Source: Rhodobacterales bacterium RIFCSPHIGHO2_02_FULL_62_130
Lineage (GTDB): Bacteria > Pseudomonadota > Alphaproteobacteria > Rhodobacterales > Rhodobacteraceae
Direction: 5' to 3'
Length of the DNA stretch: 64,000 nucleotides
Assembly (NCBI GenBank): GCA_001828855.1
Contig: MHZT01000040.1
Coordinates: 239,064-303,063 of the forward strand
This document shows, piece by piece, positions 9,253 to 17,947 of this stretch; positions within the stretch are counted from its first letter, which is position 1; each line of letters begins with the position of its first letter. The notes under the pieces were generated by a model. It was given only the letters and a program-made list of their open reading frames with translations, was not told the DNA's origin and searched no databases. The position numbers were made by a program, and so were the translations under genes.

Positions 9253-9951
9253 ATGGCCGACGAAGACGAAATCATCCTGTCCGAGCTTTCTGACGACGAA
9301 CTTGTTCTTCAGATGCATGACGATCTTTACGACGGTCTGAAGGAAGAGATCGAAGAGGGCGTGAATATTCTGATCACGCGCGGCTGGGCGCCCTATGACG
9401 TGCTGACCAAGGCGCTTGTGGCGGGCATGACCATCGTGGGCGCCGACTTCCGCGACGGCATCCTGTTCGTTCCCGAAGTGCTGCTGGCCGCCAACGCAAT
9501 GAAGGGTGGCATGTTCATCCTGAAGCCGCTGCTGATCGCCACGGGCGCTCCGCGTATGGGCAAGATGGTGATCGGCACCGTCAAAGGCGACATCCACGAC
9601 ATCGGCAAGAACCTTGTCGGCATGATGATGGAAGGCGCTGGCTTCGAGGTCAAAGACCTTGGCATCAACAACTCGGTCGAGAAGTATCTGGAAGCGCTGG
9701 AAAGCGAAAAGCCCGATATCCTTGGCATGTCGGCCCTGCTGACCACCACCATGCCCTATATGAAAGTCGTGATCGATACGATGAAGGAAAAGGGCATGCG
9801 CGAGGATTACATCGTTCTGGTCGGCGGTGCGCCCTTGAACGAGGAATTCGGCAAGGCCATCGGTGCCGACGCCTATTGCCGTGACGCAGCTGTGGCTGTG
9901 GAAACCGCCAAGCAGTTCGTGGCACGCAAGCATAACCAGCTGGGCAACTGA
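9253..9951 (+). CDS. Cobalamin-binding corrinoid protein (B12 module of split methionine synthase)
   Basis: A 232-residue two-domain corrinoid protein. The N-terminal helical cap domain holds EEGVNILITRGWAPYDVLTKALV and the MKGGMFILKPLL segment. The cobalamin domain has the lower-ligand motif GDIHDIGKN (His115), then MSALLTTTMPYMK and VGGAPLNEEF. It would shuttle the methyl group between a methyltetrahydrofolate enzyme and homocysteine methyltransferase. The ATG at 9253 was chosen because AGGAG lies 8 bases upstream; the frame is open further up but without similarity. It ends in a strong terminator at 9976. Confidence 0.93.
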   Translation: MADEDEIILSELSDDELVLQMHDDLYDGLKEEIEEGVNILITRGWAPYDVLTKALVAGMTIVGADFRDGILFVPEVLLAANAMKGGMFILKPLLIATGAPRMGKMVIGTVKGDIHDIGKNLVGMMMEGAGFEVKDLGINNSVEKYLEALESEKPDILGMSALLTTTMPYMKVVIDTMKEKGMREDYIVLVGGAPLNEEFGKAIGADAYCRDAAVAVETAKQFVARKHNQLGN

Positions 9952-9975
9952 TCTGCCCTGACAGGTTTCGCAACG

Positions 9976-10000
9976 GCCCCGGACTTGTTCCGGGGCTTTT
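9976..10000 (+). terminator. Intrinsic terminator after the corrinoid protein gene
   Basis: An 8-bp perfect stem (9976-9983 with 9989-9996), five-base loop and TTTT. It lies 24 bases after the stop. Confidence 0.88.
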
Positions 10001-10039
10001 GCATTCCCACCTAGACCTTGGGACATGAGGGGGGCTGCC

Positions 10040-10198
10040 ATGCCGTTGATCGCTTTTGCCGCGCTGATTCTGGTTGTGATTGCCGCAGCGGGGGCCAGCA
10101 TTGCCTTGGTGCAGGCGGCGGGCGTCTCGATGGTCTGGCTGGGTGTTGCGGCGCTGGGTGTGGCGGTTCTGCTGCGGGGGATCGTGGCATGGAAATGA
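10040..10198 (+). CDS. 52-residue membrane protein overlapping the DUF1638 gene
   Basis: A short gene starting ATG at 10040 with GAGGGGGG about 7 bases upstream. The product begins MPLIAFAALILVVIAAAG and has a second hydrophobic stretch (VWLGVAALGVAVLL), so it looks like a two-helix inner membrane protein ending in Arg/Lys residues. Its last ten bases overlap the start of DUF1638 in another frame (ATG at 10189), which suggests translational coupling. No family recognised. It could also be an untranslated leader by chance, but the ribosome-binding site, hydrophobicity and overlap all argue for a real gene. Confidence 0.65.
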   Translation: MPLIAFAALILVVIAAAGASIALVQAAGVSMVWLGVAALGVAVLLRGIVAWK

Positions 10199-10833
10199 TC
10201 CCCGATGACGTGACGCTGACCGAAGTTGGTCTTGCGCCGGACCACAAGGGCCGCGTGCTGCTGATTGCGTGCGGTGCGCTGGCGCATGAGGTGGTGGCGC
10301 TGAAGCGGCTGAACGGCTGGGACCATATGGACCTGCAATGCCTGCCCGCCAACCTGCACCTGTGGCCTGACAGGATCACCGAGGCCGTGGCCGCTGCGGT
10401 GGCCGAACACCGCGACACTTACGGGTCGATCTTCATCCTTTATGCCGACTGCGGCACCGGCGGCCTTTTGTTCGAAAAGTGCAAGGAAATGGGCGTCGAG
10501 ATGATCGCAGGCCCGCATTGCTATTCGTTTTTTGAAGGCAATGATCGCTTTGCCGAACATCTGGAGTCCGAGATTTCCGCATTTTACCTGACTGATTTTC
10601 TGGTGCGGCAGTTTGATGCCTTTGTCTGGCGTCCGATGGGGCTGGACCGGCATCCGCAGCTTCGTGACATGTATTTCGGCAATTACACCAAGCTGGTTTA
10701 TCAGGCGCAGACCGATGATCCCGCGCTGGATGCCAAGGCTCAGGACTGCGCCCGCCGTCTTGGACTGACCTACGAGCGGCGCTTTACCGGCTATGGCGAT
10801 CTGGCCACAACTTTGACCGCTTGGGCGGGCTGA
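10189..10833 (+). CDS. DUF1638 family protein (corrinoid/methionine-linked)
   Basis: The 214-residue protein carries DUF1638: [18 protein letters not shown], then a conserved [10 protein letters not shown] and [10 protein letters not shown]. Its conserved Cys and His residues suggest a metal or corrinoid interaction, unproven. In related bacteria DUF1638 genes sit with split methionine synthase parts and corrinoid methyltransferases; I recall that mutant fitness data in Phaeobacter inhibens linked it to methionine synthesis. Start ATG at 10189 (MEMIPDD) lies inside the end of the small membrane protein gene. No terminator is obvious before purQ. Confidence 0.85.
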   Translation: MEMIPDDVTLTEVGLAPDHKGRVLLIACGALAHEVVALKRLNGWDHMDLQCLPANLHLWPDRITEAVAAAVAEHRDTYGSIFILYADCGTGGLLFEKCKEMGVEMIAGPHCYSFFEGNDRFAEHLESEISAFYLTDFLVRQFDAFVWRPMGLDRHPQLRDMYFGNYTKLVYQAQTDDPALDAKAQDCARRLGLTYERRFTGYGDLATTLTAWAG

Positions 10834-10921
10834 TATTTTCACGCAGCACCCAAGTAGGGGTAGCGGCGGGCGGCGTTTCGCGCTATGCGCCCGCCATCCC
10901 ACATCAGCCAAGGGTTTGCCC

Positions 10922-11590
10922 ATGAAAGCCGCCGTCGTCACTTTCCCCGGATCGAATTGCGACCGTGATCTTGCCGTGGCGTTCGAGCGCGCGGGTTTCG
11001 AGGTGGCGCGGGTCTGGCACAAGGACCACGACCTGCCTGCGGGCGTCGATGTGGTCGGTGTTCCGGGCGGGTTTTCCTTTGGCGATTATCTGCGCTGCGG
11101 TGCGATTGCGGCGCAGTCTCCGATTGCCGGCGCTGTAAAGACCCATGCGGCGCGCGGCGGCTATGTGCTGGGCATCTGCAACGGCTTTCAGGTTGTGACC
11201 GAGATGGGGCTGCTGCCGGGGGCTTTGATGCGGAATGCGGGGCTGAAATTTGCCTGCAAGCGGGTCGAGTTGACCGTGGCCAGCACCGACAGCGCCTTTA
11301 CTTCTGGCTACAAGGCGGGGCAGGTGATCACCTATCCCATCGCCCACCATGACGGCAACTACACCATTGATTCCGAAGGGCTGGCCCGCCTGAAGGGCGA
11401 AGATCGCGTCGCCCTGCGCTATGTGTCCAACCCGAATGGTTCGGTCGATGACATTGCAGGCGTGCTGTCGGAAAATCGCCGTGTTCTGGGCATGATGCCC
11501 CATCCCGAGCGTGTGGTAGACCCCATTCAGGGCGGCACCGATGGCGCGGCGCTGTTTGCGGCTCTGATGGGCGGGATGGCGCTGGCCTGA
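10922..11590 (+). CDS. purQ: Phosphoribosylformylglycinamidine synthase subunit PurQ
   Basis: The glutaminase subunit of FGAM synthase, supplying ammonia to PurL. The 222-residue class I amidotransferase shows FPGSNCDRD at the N-terminus, the nucleophile cysteine in GICNGFQ, and the His-Glu pair in MMPHPERV. It follows DUF1638 by 88 bases on the same strand. Translation could begin two codons earlier at a TTG, but the ATG fits the family. Confidence 0.96.
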   Translation: MKAAVVTFPGSNCDRDLAVAFERAGFEVARVWHKDHDLPAGVDVVGVPGGFSFGDYLRCGAIAAQSPIAGAVKTHAARGGYVLGICNGFQVVTEMGLLPGALMRNAGLKFACKRVELTVASTDSAFTSGYKAGQVITYPIAHHDGNYTIDSEGLARLKGEDRVALRYVSNPNGSVDDIAGVLSENRRVLGMMPHPERVVDPIQGGTDGAALFAALMGGMALA

Positions 11591-11636
11591 CCCCCTTTGG
11601 CTTGAGGCGGCCCCTTTGGCAGCCTAAAGTCCGGCT

Positions 11637-13400
11637 ATGCAGCTGAGCAATCTTCCCAATCCTTTGCCGGACTCGCCCCAGCTTTCGAACTGGTGGTTGC
11701 GGCTTGCGGCGGGCGTGCTGATTCTGCTCGCCGTGGGCGTGGTGCTGGTTACAAACCGCTGGCTGTCCGAGCGGTTTACCGAAACCACCCGCAACCGTGC
11801 CGAACTGCGGCTTGCGCTTTATTCCGGCAATATGTTGTCAGAGTTGCAGCGGACCTCGGTGGTGCCGCTGTTGCTGGTCGATGATCCGGCGATCCGCGAT
11901 GCGCTGCTGAAGGGCAGTTTCACCGACACCACGCTGCGCCTGATCAAGGTGCAGGGTGAAATCGGCGTCGCCTCGATCCTTTTGCTGGATGGCGACGGGC
12001 GGGCGGTGGGGGCCACCGACCGTAACCTTCTGGGCAGCATGCATGGCGAGGCGGCTTATTTTGTCGAGGCACAGCGCACGCGGGATACGGTGTTTTCGGC
12101 AACACCCCGCGAAGGCGGCGGCTATAATTTCACCTATTCCCGTGTGGTGCAGGCCGATGGCCGTGCGCTGGGGGTGATCGTGGTGGGTGTCGATCTGATG
12201 AAGCATGAGCGGGCTTGGGCAGGCCTGCAGGATGCGGTTCTGGTGACGGACACCGAAGGCACCGTTCTATTGGCGACCGAACCTGTCTGGCGTGGCCACC
12301 CATCAGAAGAGGCATTGGGCAAGCCCGATAGCCCCTCGGCCTTTGGGCGTGCGCTGAAAGGGGCGGCGGATTGGGCGCAAAACCCGCCCGACGCCTATCT
12401 GTCCGGCGAAGCCGTGCTGCGGACCGAAGCGCGGGTGCCGTTCCGTGGCTGGAAGATGGTCACCTTTACCGCCTATGATTCGGTGCGCGAACGGGTGAAC
12501 GGCGTGATCGCGCTGGAAATCATGGGCTTTGCGATTCTGGCCGCGCTGACCTTCTACATTCTCTCGCGCAGGGCATGGTCGCAATCGATGTCGTTCCGGC
12601 GCGAGTCGGCCGAGTTGCGGCTGCTGAACGCGCGGCTGTCGCGCGAAATCGCCGAGCGCGAGAAGGTGCAGAAAAATCTTGAGGTTGCCGAGCTGACCTT
12701 GGCGCAGTCGTCGAAACTGGCGGCCTTGGGCGAAATGTCGGCGGCGGTCAGCCATGAATTGAACCAACCTCTGGCCGCGATGAAAACCTATCTGGCCGGC
12801 GCGCGGCTGCTGCTGCAACGCAAGCGCCCTGATGAGGCGTTAAGCTCTTTCCAGCGGATTGATGATCTGATCGACCGGATGGGGGCGATCACGCGGCAGT
12901 TGAAATCCTATGCCCGCAAGGGCGGCGAGGCGTTCGAGCCTGTCGATCTGCGGAATTGTCTCTCCTCGGCCCTGTCAATGATGGAGCCGCAGTTGAAGCT
13001 GCGCGTGGTGCGGATCACCCGAACCCTGCCGCGCACGCCGGTGATGGTGATGGCCGACCGCATCCGGCTGGAGCAGGTTATCATCAACCTGCTGCGGAAC
13101 GCGCTCGATGCCACCAAAGACGTGGCGCAGCCGCAGATTGACCTGCTGTTGACTGCCGGTGAAACCGCCGTTCTTTCGGTGCGCGACAATGGCCACGGGA
13201 TTGCCGAACTCGATAACGTGTTCGAGCCGTTCTATACGACGAAAAAGCCCGGAGAGGGCGTGGGGCTTGGCCTTGCGATTTCCTCTGGCATTGTGACCGA
13301 CCTTGGCGGGCGGCTGACGGCGCATAATGGCGACGGCGGTGGCGCGGTGTTCGAGGTGCATCTGCCCGTCTTGGGCAAAGAAATCGAAGCAGCAGAATGA
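11637..13400 (+). CDS. Sensor histidine kinase, DctB type
   Basis: A 587-residue membrane sensor kinase. A first transmembrane helix (about residues 22-40, WWLRLAAGVLILLAVGVVLV) and a second at about 290-310 (IALEIMGFAILAALTFYIL) enclose a periplasmic PDC-type sensor domain. Then come a coiled coil (ESAELRLLNARLSREIAEREK), the H-box SHELNQPLAAMKTYL with phospho-acceptor His373, the N-box LRNALDAT, and the ATP-binding DNGHGI and GEGVGLGLAIS. The layout and H-box are those of DctB, which senses C4-dicarboxylates. The usual dctP transporter genes are absent here, so the ligand is open. dctD follows after seven bases. Confidence 0.85.
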   Translation: MQLSNLPNPLPDSPQLSNWWLRLAAGVLILLAVGVVLVTNRWLSERFTETTRNRAELRLALYSGNMLSELQRTSVVPLLLVDDPAIRDALLKGSFTDTTLRLIKVQGEIGVASILLLDGDGRAVGATDRNLLGSMHGEAAYFVEAQRTRDTVFSATPREGGGYNFTYSRVVQADGRALGVIVVGVDLMKHERAWAGLQDAVLVTDTEGTVLLATEPVWRGHPSEEALGKPDSPSAFGRALKGAADWAQNPPDAYLSGEAVLRTEARVPFRGWKMVTFTAYDSVRERVNGVIALEIMGFAILAALTFYILSRRAWSQSMSFRRESAELRLLNARLSREIAEREKVQKNLEVAELTLAQSSKLAALGEMSAAVSHELNQPLAAMKTYLAGARLLLQRKRPDEALSSFQRIDDLIDRMGAITRQLKSYARKGGEAFEPVDLRNCLSSALSMMEPQLKLRVVRITRTLPRTPVMVMADRIRLEQVIINLLRNALDATKDVAQPQIDLLLTAGETAVLSVRDNGHGIAELDNVFEPFYTTKKPGEGVGLGLAISSGIVTDLGGRLTAHNGDGGGAVFEVHLPVLGKEIEAAE

Positions 13401-13407
13401 GGTTGAT

Positions 13408-14739
13408 ATGGCCCGCGCAATGAAAGTGGCGATCGTCGATGATGAGGCGGATATGCGCCAGTCGATCAGCCAGTGGCTGGCCCTGTCGGGGTTCGATACC
13501 GAGACTTACCCCTCGGCAGAAGAGGCGCTGAAGGCCATCGGCCCCGAGTTTCCGGGGGTGGTGGTGTCTGACATCAAGATGCCGGGCATGGATGGCATGG
13601 CCTTTCTGAAAAAGCTGATGGGGATGGATTCGGGCCTTCCGGTGATCCTGATCACCGGACATGGCGATGTGCCGATGGCGGTCGAGGCGATGCGGGTCGG
13701 GGCCTATGATTTTCTGGAAAAGCCGTTCAACCCAGACCGGATGACCGAACTGGCGAAACGCGCGACGATGGCGCGGCGGATGACGCTGGACAACCGCGCG
13801 CTGCGGCGGGAATTGTCGGACGGCTCGGTCCTGATGAAAAAACTGGTAGGCAACAGCCCCGTGATGGAGCGTCTGCGCGAGGATATTCTTGATCTGGGTC
13901 AGGCAGATAGCCATGTGCTGATCGATGGCGAAACCGGCACGGGCAAGACGCTGGTGGCCCATGCGCTGCATGCCGTGGGGCCGCGGGCAGGGCGCAAGTT
14001 TGTCACGATTTCCTGTGCCGCATGGTCCGAAGATCAACTGGCGGCCAAGCTGTTCGGCCCCGGTGAGGACGGCGCGATCCCGTTGATCGAAGAGGCGCGC
14101 GGTGGAACCTTGTGTCTTGAGGACATTGAATCGCTGTCGCATGCGCTGCAGTCGCGACTGCTGACGCTGATCAACGATCAGGGCGCGCCGCCCGAAACCC
14201 GCATCATTGCGATCTGCAACGAACACGCGCCGGACAAGACGCTTGAGGATGTGCTGCGGCCCGATCTGTTTTATCGCCTCGGGGCGATGACGATCATCTG
14301 CCCGCCGCTGCGGATGCGCGGCGAGGATATTCTGACGCTGTTCACCCGCGCCTCGGAACAGTTCGCCGAGGAATATGGCTGCGACGCGCCGCAAGTCACC
14401 GCGCAAGAGGCCGCGCAACTGTTGCAAGCGCCTTGGCCGGGCAACGTTCGCCAGATGGTCAATATCGCCGAACGTGCGGTCTTGCAGAACCGGCGCGGGT
14501 CGGGGTCGATCGCCAGCCTGCTGATGGCAGATAACGAGGCCTCCGGCCCCGCTCTGACCACCGAAGGCAAGCCACTGAAAGACTATGTCGAAGCGTTTGA
14601 GCGGATGCTGATCGACAACACCATGCGCCGCCACAAGGGCAGCATCACCGCCGTGATGGACGAATTGTGCCTGCCGCGCCGGACCTTGAACGAGAAGATG
14701 GCCAAGTATGGCCTGCAGCGTCAGGACTACGTCTCGTAG
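13408..14739 (+). CDS. DctD-like response regulator lacking the sigma-54 contact loop
   Basis: The 443-residue partner of the preceding kinase. It has a receiver domain (phospho-acceptor Asp55 in VVSDIKMPGMDG), a AAA+ domain with Walker A GETGTGKT and Walker B GGTLCLEDIE, and a C-terminal Fis-type helix-turn-helix (RHKGSITAVMDELCLPRRTLNEKM). The region between LFGPGEDGA and RGGTLC is shortened, and the GAFTGA motif needed to contact sigma-54 is missing. It may therefore activate sigma-70 promoters or only bind DNA, as is known for Rhodobacter capsulatus NtrC. The stop codon lies inside a dispersed palindromic repeat. Confidence 0.85.
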   Translation: MARAMKVAIVDDEADMRQSISQWLALSGFDTETYPSAEEALKAIGPEFPGVVVSDIKMPGMDGMAFLKKLMGMDSGLPVILITGHGDVPMAVEAMRVGAYDFLEKPFNPDRMTELAKRATMARRMTLDNRALRRELSDGSVLMKKLVGNSPVMERLREDILDLGQADSHVLIDGETGTGKTLVAHALHAVGPRAGRKFVTISCAAWSEDQLAAKLFGPGEDGAIPLIEEARGGTLCLEDIESLSHALQSRLLTLINDQGAPPETRIIAICNEHAPDKTLEDVLRPDLFYRLGAMTIICPPLRMRGEDILTLFTRASEQFAEEYGCDAPQVTAQEAAQLLQAPWPGNVRQMVNIAERAVLQNRRGSGSIASLLMADNEASGPALTTEGKPLKDYVEAFERMLIDNTMRRHKGSITAVMDELCLPRRTLNEKMAKYGLQRQDYVS

Positions 14740-14906
14740 GGCGGGGTTCACCCCGCCACGCGGCGCGATCAAAGTCGGGGTGAACCCCGACCTACGGGTG
14801 GGAGTTTTGCTCCGTCAGTCACCCCGCCAATACGGAACGCTGATGTCGGGGTGAACCCCGACCAACGGGCGCGGCGGTTCTGTTGTAGGGCGGGGTTCAC
14901 CCCGCC
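14736..14906. repeat. Cluster of dispersed palindromic repeats after dctD
   Basis: Four copies of a roughly 22-bp element with a central palindrome. The GGCGGGGTTCACCCCGCC form begins at 14736 and 14885; the GTCGGGGTGAACCCCGAC form spans 14774-14791 and 14845-14862 in the opposite orientation. A half copy sits near 14818. The alternating direction lets the units pair into larger hairpins. The first copy supplies the stop codon of the response regulator gene. A further copy occurs at 48334-48351 in this window, so the element is dispersed. Confidence 0.88.
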
Positions 14907-15229
14907 ATTACTCAAATCACCCATTGTCTTTGCCAGCTCTTTCCCGTTAGGGTCGCAAGAGGCAAGTTTTTGCCACGGAATTCTCTGCCCTTGCGGCTCT
15001 GGCGCACCATATGCGCCGATATGCAGGGCGGTCGGATCGACCGAAAGGTCGGGTTATTGCCTGTAAGTCTATGACAAAGCGGGCTTTTTAAGGTGGTCGG
15101 CGCAAGCTGGCCAGACGTGAACCGCGATGACGTGCGCGACATTGGCAATGCAGGACGAGGAATGCCCACAGGGCATGACCCGCCCGGCCCGCCGGTCAGG
15201 GGCCTGCGCTTGGGGCGCAATGGATTGAT
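14907..15229 (+). promoter_or_regulatory. Long leader region of the RNase E gene
   Basis: These 323 bases hold no convincing gene. They probably contain the rne promoter and a long 5' untranslated region, as RNase E genes in other bacteria regulate themselves through the leader. I could not assign a specific conserved stem or a promoter. Confidence 0.4.
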
Positions 15230-17908
15230 ATGTCTAAGAAAATGCTCATCGACGCCACCCATGCCGAGGAAACTCGGGTGGTCGTGGTCGACGGAAACAA
15301 GGTCGAAGAATTCGATTTTGAGACCGTAAACAAACGCCAGCTTGCCGGAAACATCTACCTTGCCAAAGTAACCCGCGTGGAGCCTTCGCTTCAGGCGGCC
15401 TTTGTGGATTACGGTGGAAACCGGCACGGGTTCCTCGCGTTCGCCGAGATCCATCCCGATTATTACCAGATCCCCGTCGCGGATCGCAAAGCGCTGCTGG
15501 AAGAAGAGCGCGCTTTCAACCGGGCCGAGGATGAAGAAGACAACCGACGCTCGCGCAATCGCCAGCGCCCGCCGCGCCCTGCCGCCAAGGCCGAGGCCGT
15601 GTCGGGGGACGAGGTGCAGCAGGCCGAAATCTCGGGCATGGATGTCGTTGATCTGGGCGAGGAAACCGGTGCCGATGCGCTGGTGGAAACCTCGAACACC
15701 ATCATTGCTCCGGTTGAATCCGAAGAAAACGGCGCGCCCTACCGCTCCATCGACCACGCTTCCGACACTGACGATGAAATCGAATCCATCGCCGAAGAGG
15801 ATGTGGCCGAAGAAATCTCGGCCCCGCGTAAACCACGTTCGCGTCGGTATAAAATCCAAGAAGTGATCAAGGTCCGGCAGATCATGCTGGTTCAGGTCGT
15901 CAAGGAGGAACGCGGCAACAAGGGGGCTGCGCTGACCACATATCTGTCGCTGGCGGGCCGCTATTGCGTTCTGATGCCCAATACCGCGCGCGGTGGTGGC
16001 ATTTCGCGCAAGATCACCCAAGCCGCCGACCGCAAGAAGCTGAAAGAAATCGCGACAGAGATCGAAGTGCCGGAAGGCGCTGGCCTGATCATCCGCACCG
16101 CAGGGGCCAAGCGCACCAAGGCGGAAATCAAGCGCGATTACGAATATCTGATGCGCCTGTGGGAGCAGATCCGCGAATTGACGCTGAAGTCGATTGCGCC
16201 CGCTGCAATCTACGAGGAAGGCAACCTGATCAAACGCTCGATCCGCGATCTTTACAGCCGCGAGATTGACGAAGTGCTGGTCGAGGGCGAGGCAGGCTAT
16301 CGCACTGCCAAGGACTTCATGCGGATGATTATGCCCAGCCATGCCAAGCTGGTGCAGCGTTACGACGAACAGATGCCGCTTTTCGCCCGCTTTCAAGTCG
16401 AAAGCTATCTCGGAGGCATGTTCAACCCCGTGGTGCAGCTGAAATCCGGCGGTTACATCGTCATCGGCATCACCGAGGCGCTGGTTGCCATCGACGTGAA
16501 CTCGGGCCGCGCCACCAAGGAAGGCTCGATCGAGGACACCGCCGTCAAGACCAACCTTGAGGCCGCCGAAGAGATCGCCCGCCAGTTGCGCCTGCGCGAC
16601 TTGGCCGGTCTGATCGTCATCGACTTCATCGACATGGAAGAGCGTCGTAACAACGCCGCCGTCGAGAAGAAGCTGAAAGACAAGCTGAAAACCGACCGCG
16701 CGCGGATTCAGGTGGGCCGGATTTCCGGCTTTGGCCTGATGGAAATGTCGCGCCAGCGCCTGCGTCCGGGCATGCTGGAATCGACCACCCAGCCTTGCTC
16801 GCATTGCCACGGCACCGGCCTGATCCGCTCGGACGACAGCCTTGGCCTGCAGGTTTTGCGCGCGCTGGAAGAGGAAGGCACGCGTAAACGCTCCAAAGAG
16901 GTGCTGCTGAAAGCGCCGATTGGCATCGTGAACTTCCTGATCAACCAGAAGCGCGAGCATATCGCGCTGATCGAGGCCCGCTATGGCATGTCGGTGCGGA
17001 TCGAATGTGATCCCTCGCTGATCAGCCCCGATTACTCGATTGAAAAGTTCAAGACCGCGACGCGGGTTGTACCGGAAATCTCGTCCGTCATCTCGGGCAA
17101 CGCCAGCCTGATGGGCGCGCCTGTGGCCGAGGAAGAAGAGGATGATTTCGTCGAAGAGGATATCCTCGACGAGGTGGAAGAGGCGGAAGAGGCCACCGAG
17201 GTTGCAGAAAAGGCTCCGGCTCCTGCGGCAGATGGTGGCAATGGTCAGGGCAAGAAAAAGCGCCGTCGTCGTCGTCGTCGCAAGGGTCCGGCAGGGGCGA
17301 ATGGCGCTGCCGACGCAGCGGGCGCTTCGGATGAGGACGGCGATGCCGAAGGGGATGAGGACGACAGCGAGGCAGGGGATGCCCCCGCCGAGGCTGCTGC
17401 CGCCGAACCCGAAGCAGCCCCTGAGGCCGAGCAAGCCGCGCCCAAAAAGCGCACCCGCACCCGTGGTGGCAAGTCCAAGGTGGTGAAGCCCGAAGCCGAA
17501 GTTGCTGCCGAAGCCGCCCCGGTTGAGGCCGAAGTCGCCCCCGAAGCCCCCGTCGAAGCGGTCGTGGCCGAGGCCAAGCCCAAATCGCGCAGCCGCAAGC
17601 CGAAGGCACCGGTGGAAGGCGCGGCTGACGAGGCCGCGGCCGAACCCGCAGCCAAACCGGCCCGCAGCCGCAGCCGTGGTGGCAAAGCCAAGGCAGAAGC
17701 TGCCGCCGAACCGGTTGTGGCCGAAGCTCCTGTGGCTGAAGCGCCTGTTGTGGAAGCGCCTGTCGAGGCTCCGTCCTTCCCGGTCGATCCGGCGATTGAG
17801 GTGACGAATGCGGCGGCCCCCGTCGCCGCCGCGCCCGAAGCCGCAGCGCCGGAAGATGACGGCCCGTCCAAGCCCAAGCGCAAGGGCTGGTGGTCCTTGG
17901 GCCGCTGA
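15230..17908 (+). CDS. rne: Ribonuclease E
   Basis: RNase E is the main mRNA-decay endonuclease and degradosome scaffold. The 892-residue protein starts MSKKMLIDATHAEETRVVVVDGNKVEEFDFE. An S1 domain follows, split by an acidic insert of roughly 120 residues (about 100-220). Catalytic aspartates are Asp422 in AIDVNSGRAT and Asp465 in VIDFIDM, and the zinc-link cysteines are Cys523 and Cys526 (PCSHCHG). The C-terminal part from about residue 620 is low-complexity Ala/Glu/Pro with an Arg-rich patch of eight arginines preceded by three lysines, typical of alphaproteobacterial RNase E. The last residues GWWSLGR are conserved in relatives. The gene ends in a stem-loop terminator. Confidence 0.96.
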   Translation: MSKKMLIDATHAEETRVVVVDGNKVEEFDFETVNKRQLAGNIYLAKVTRVEPSLQAAFVDYGGNRHGFLAFAEIHPDYYQIPVADRKALLEEERAFNRAEDEEDNRRSRNRQRPPRPAAKAEAVSGDEVQQAEISGMDVVDLGEETGADALVETSNTIIAPVESEENGAPYRSIDHASDTDDEIESIAEEDVAEEISAPRKPRSRRYKIQEVIKVRQIMLVQVVKEERGNKGAALTTYLSLAGRYCVLMPNTARGGGISRKITQAADRKKLKEIATEIEVPEGAGLIIRTAGAKRTKAEIKRDYEYLMRLWEQIRELTLKSIAPAAIYEEGNLIKRSIRDLYSREIDEVLVEGEAGYRTAKDFMRMIMPSHAKLVQRYDEQMPLFARFQVESYLGGMFNPVVQLKSGGYIVIGITEALVAIDVNSGRATKEGSIEDTAVKTNLEAAEEIARQLRLRDLAGLIVIDFIDMEERRNNAAVEKKLKDKLKTDRARIQVGRISGFGLMEMSRQRLRPGMLESTTQPCSHCHGTGLIRSDDSLGLQVLRALEEEGTRKRSKEVLLKAPIGIVNFLINQKREHIALIEARYGMSVRIECDPSLISPDYSIEKFKTATRVVPEISSVISGNASLMGAPVAEEEEDDFVEEDILDEVEEAEEATEVAEKAPAPAADGGNGQGKKKRRRRRRRKGPAGANGAADAAGASDEDGDAEGDEDDSEAGDAPAEAAAAEPEAAPEAEQAAPKKRTRTRGGKSKVVKPEAEVAAEAAPVEAEVAPEAPVEAVVAEAKPKSRSRKPKAPVEGAADEAAAEPAAKPARSRSRGGKAKAEAAAEPVVAEAPVAEAPVVEAPVEAPSFPVDPAIEVTNAAAPVAAAPEAAAPEDDGPSKPKRKGWWSLGR

Positions 17909-17916
17909 ACATAAAG

Positions 17917-17947
17917 GGGCGGTGGGGAAACCCGCCGCCCTTTCCTT
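17917..17947 (+). terminator. Terminator after rne
   Basis: A 10-bp GC-rich stem with one G-T wobble (17917-17926 with 17931-17940) is followed by TTTCCTT. It lies between the convergent ends of rne and tusA. Confidence 0.75.

Noticed and set aside
9109-11022. Very long minus-strand frame over the corrinoid and DUF1638 genes (637 codons)
   Set aside because: It covers clearly real plus-strand genes and reads as Gln/His-rich nonsense.
14912-17434. 840-codon minus-strand frame opposite rne
   Set aside because: It mirrors the RNase E gene; composition follows third-position GC bias and no motif is seen.
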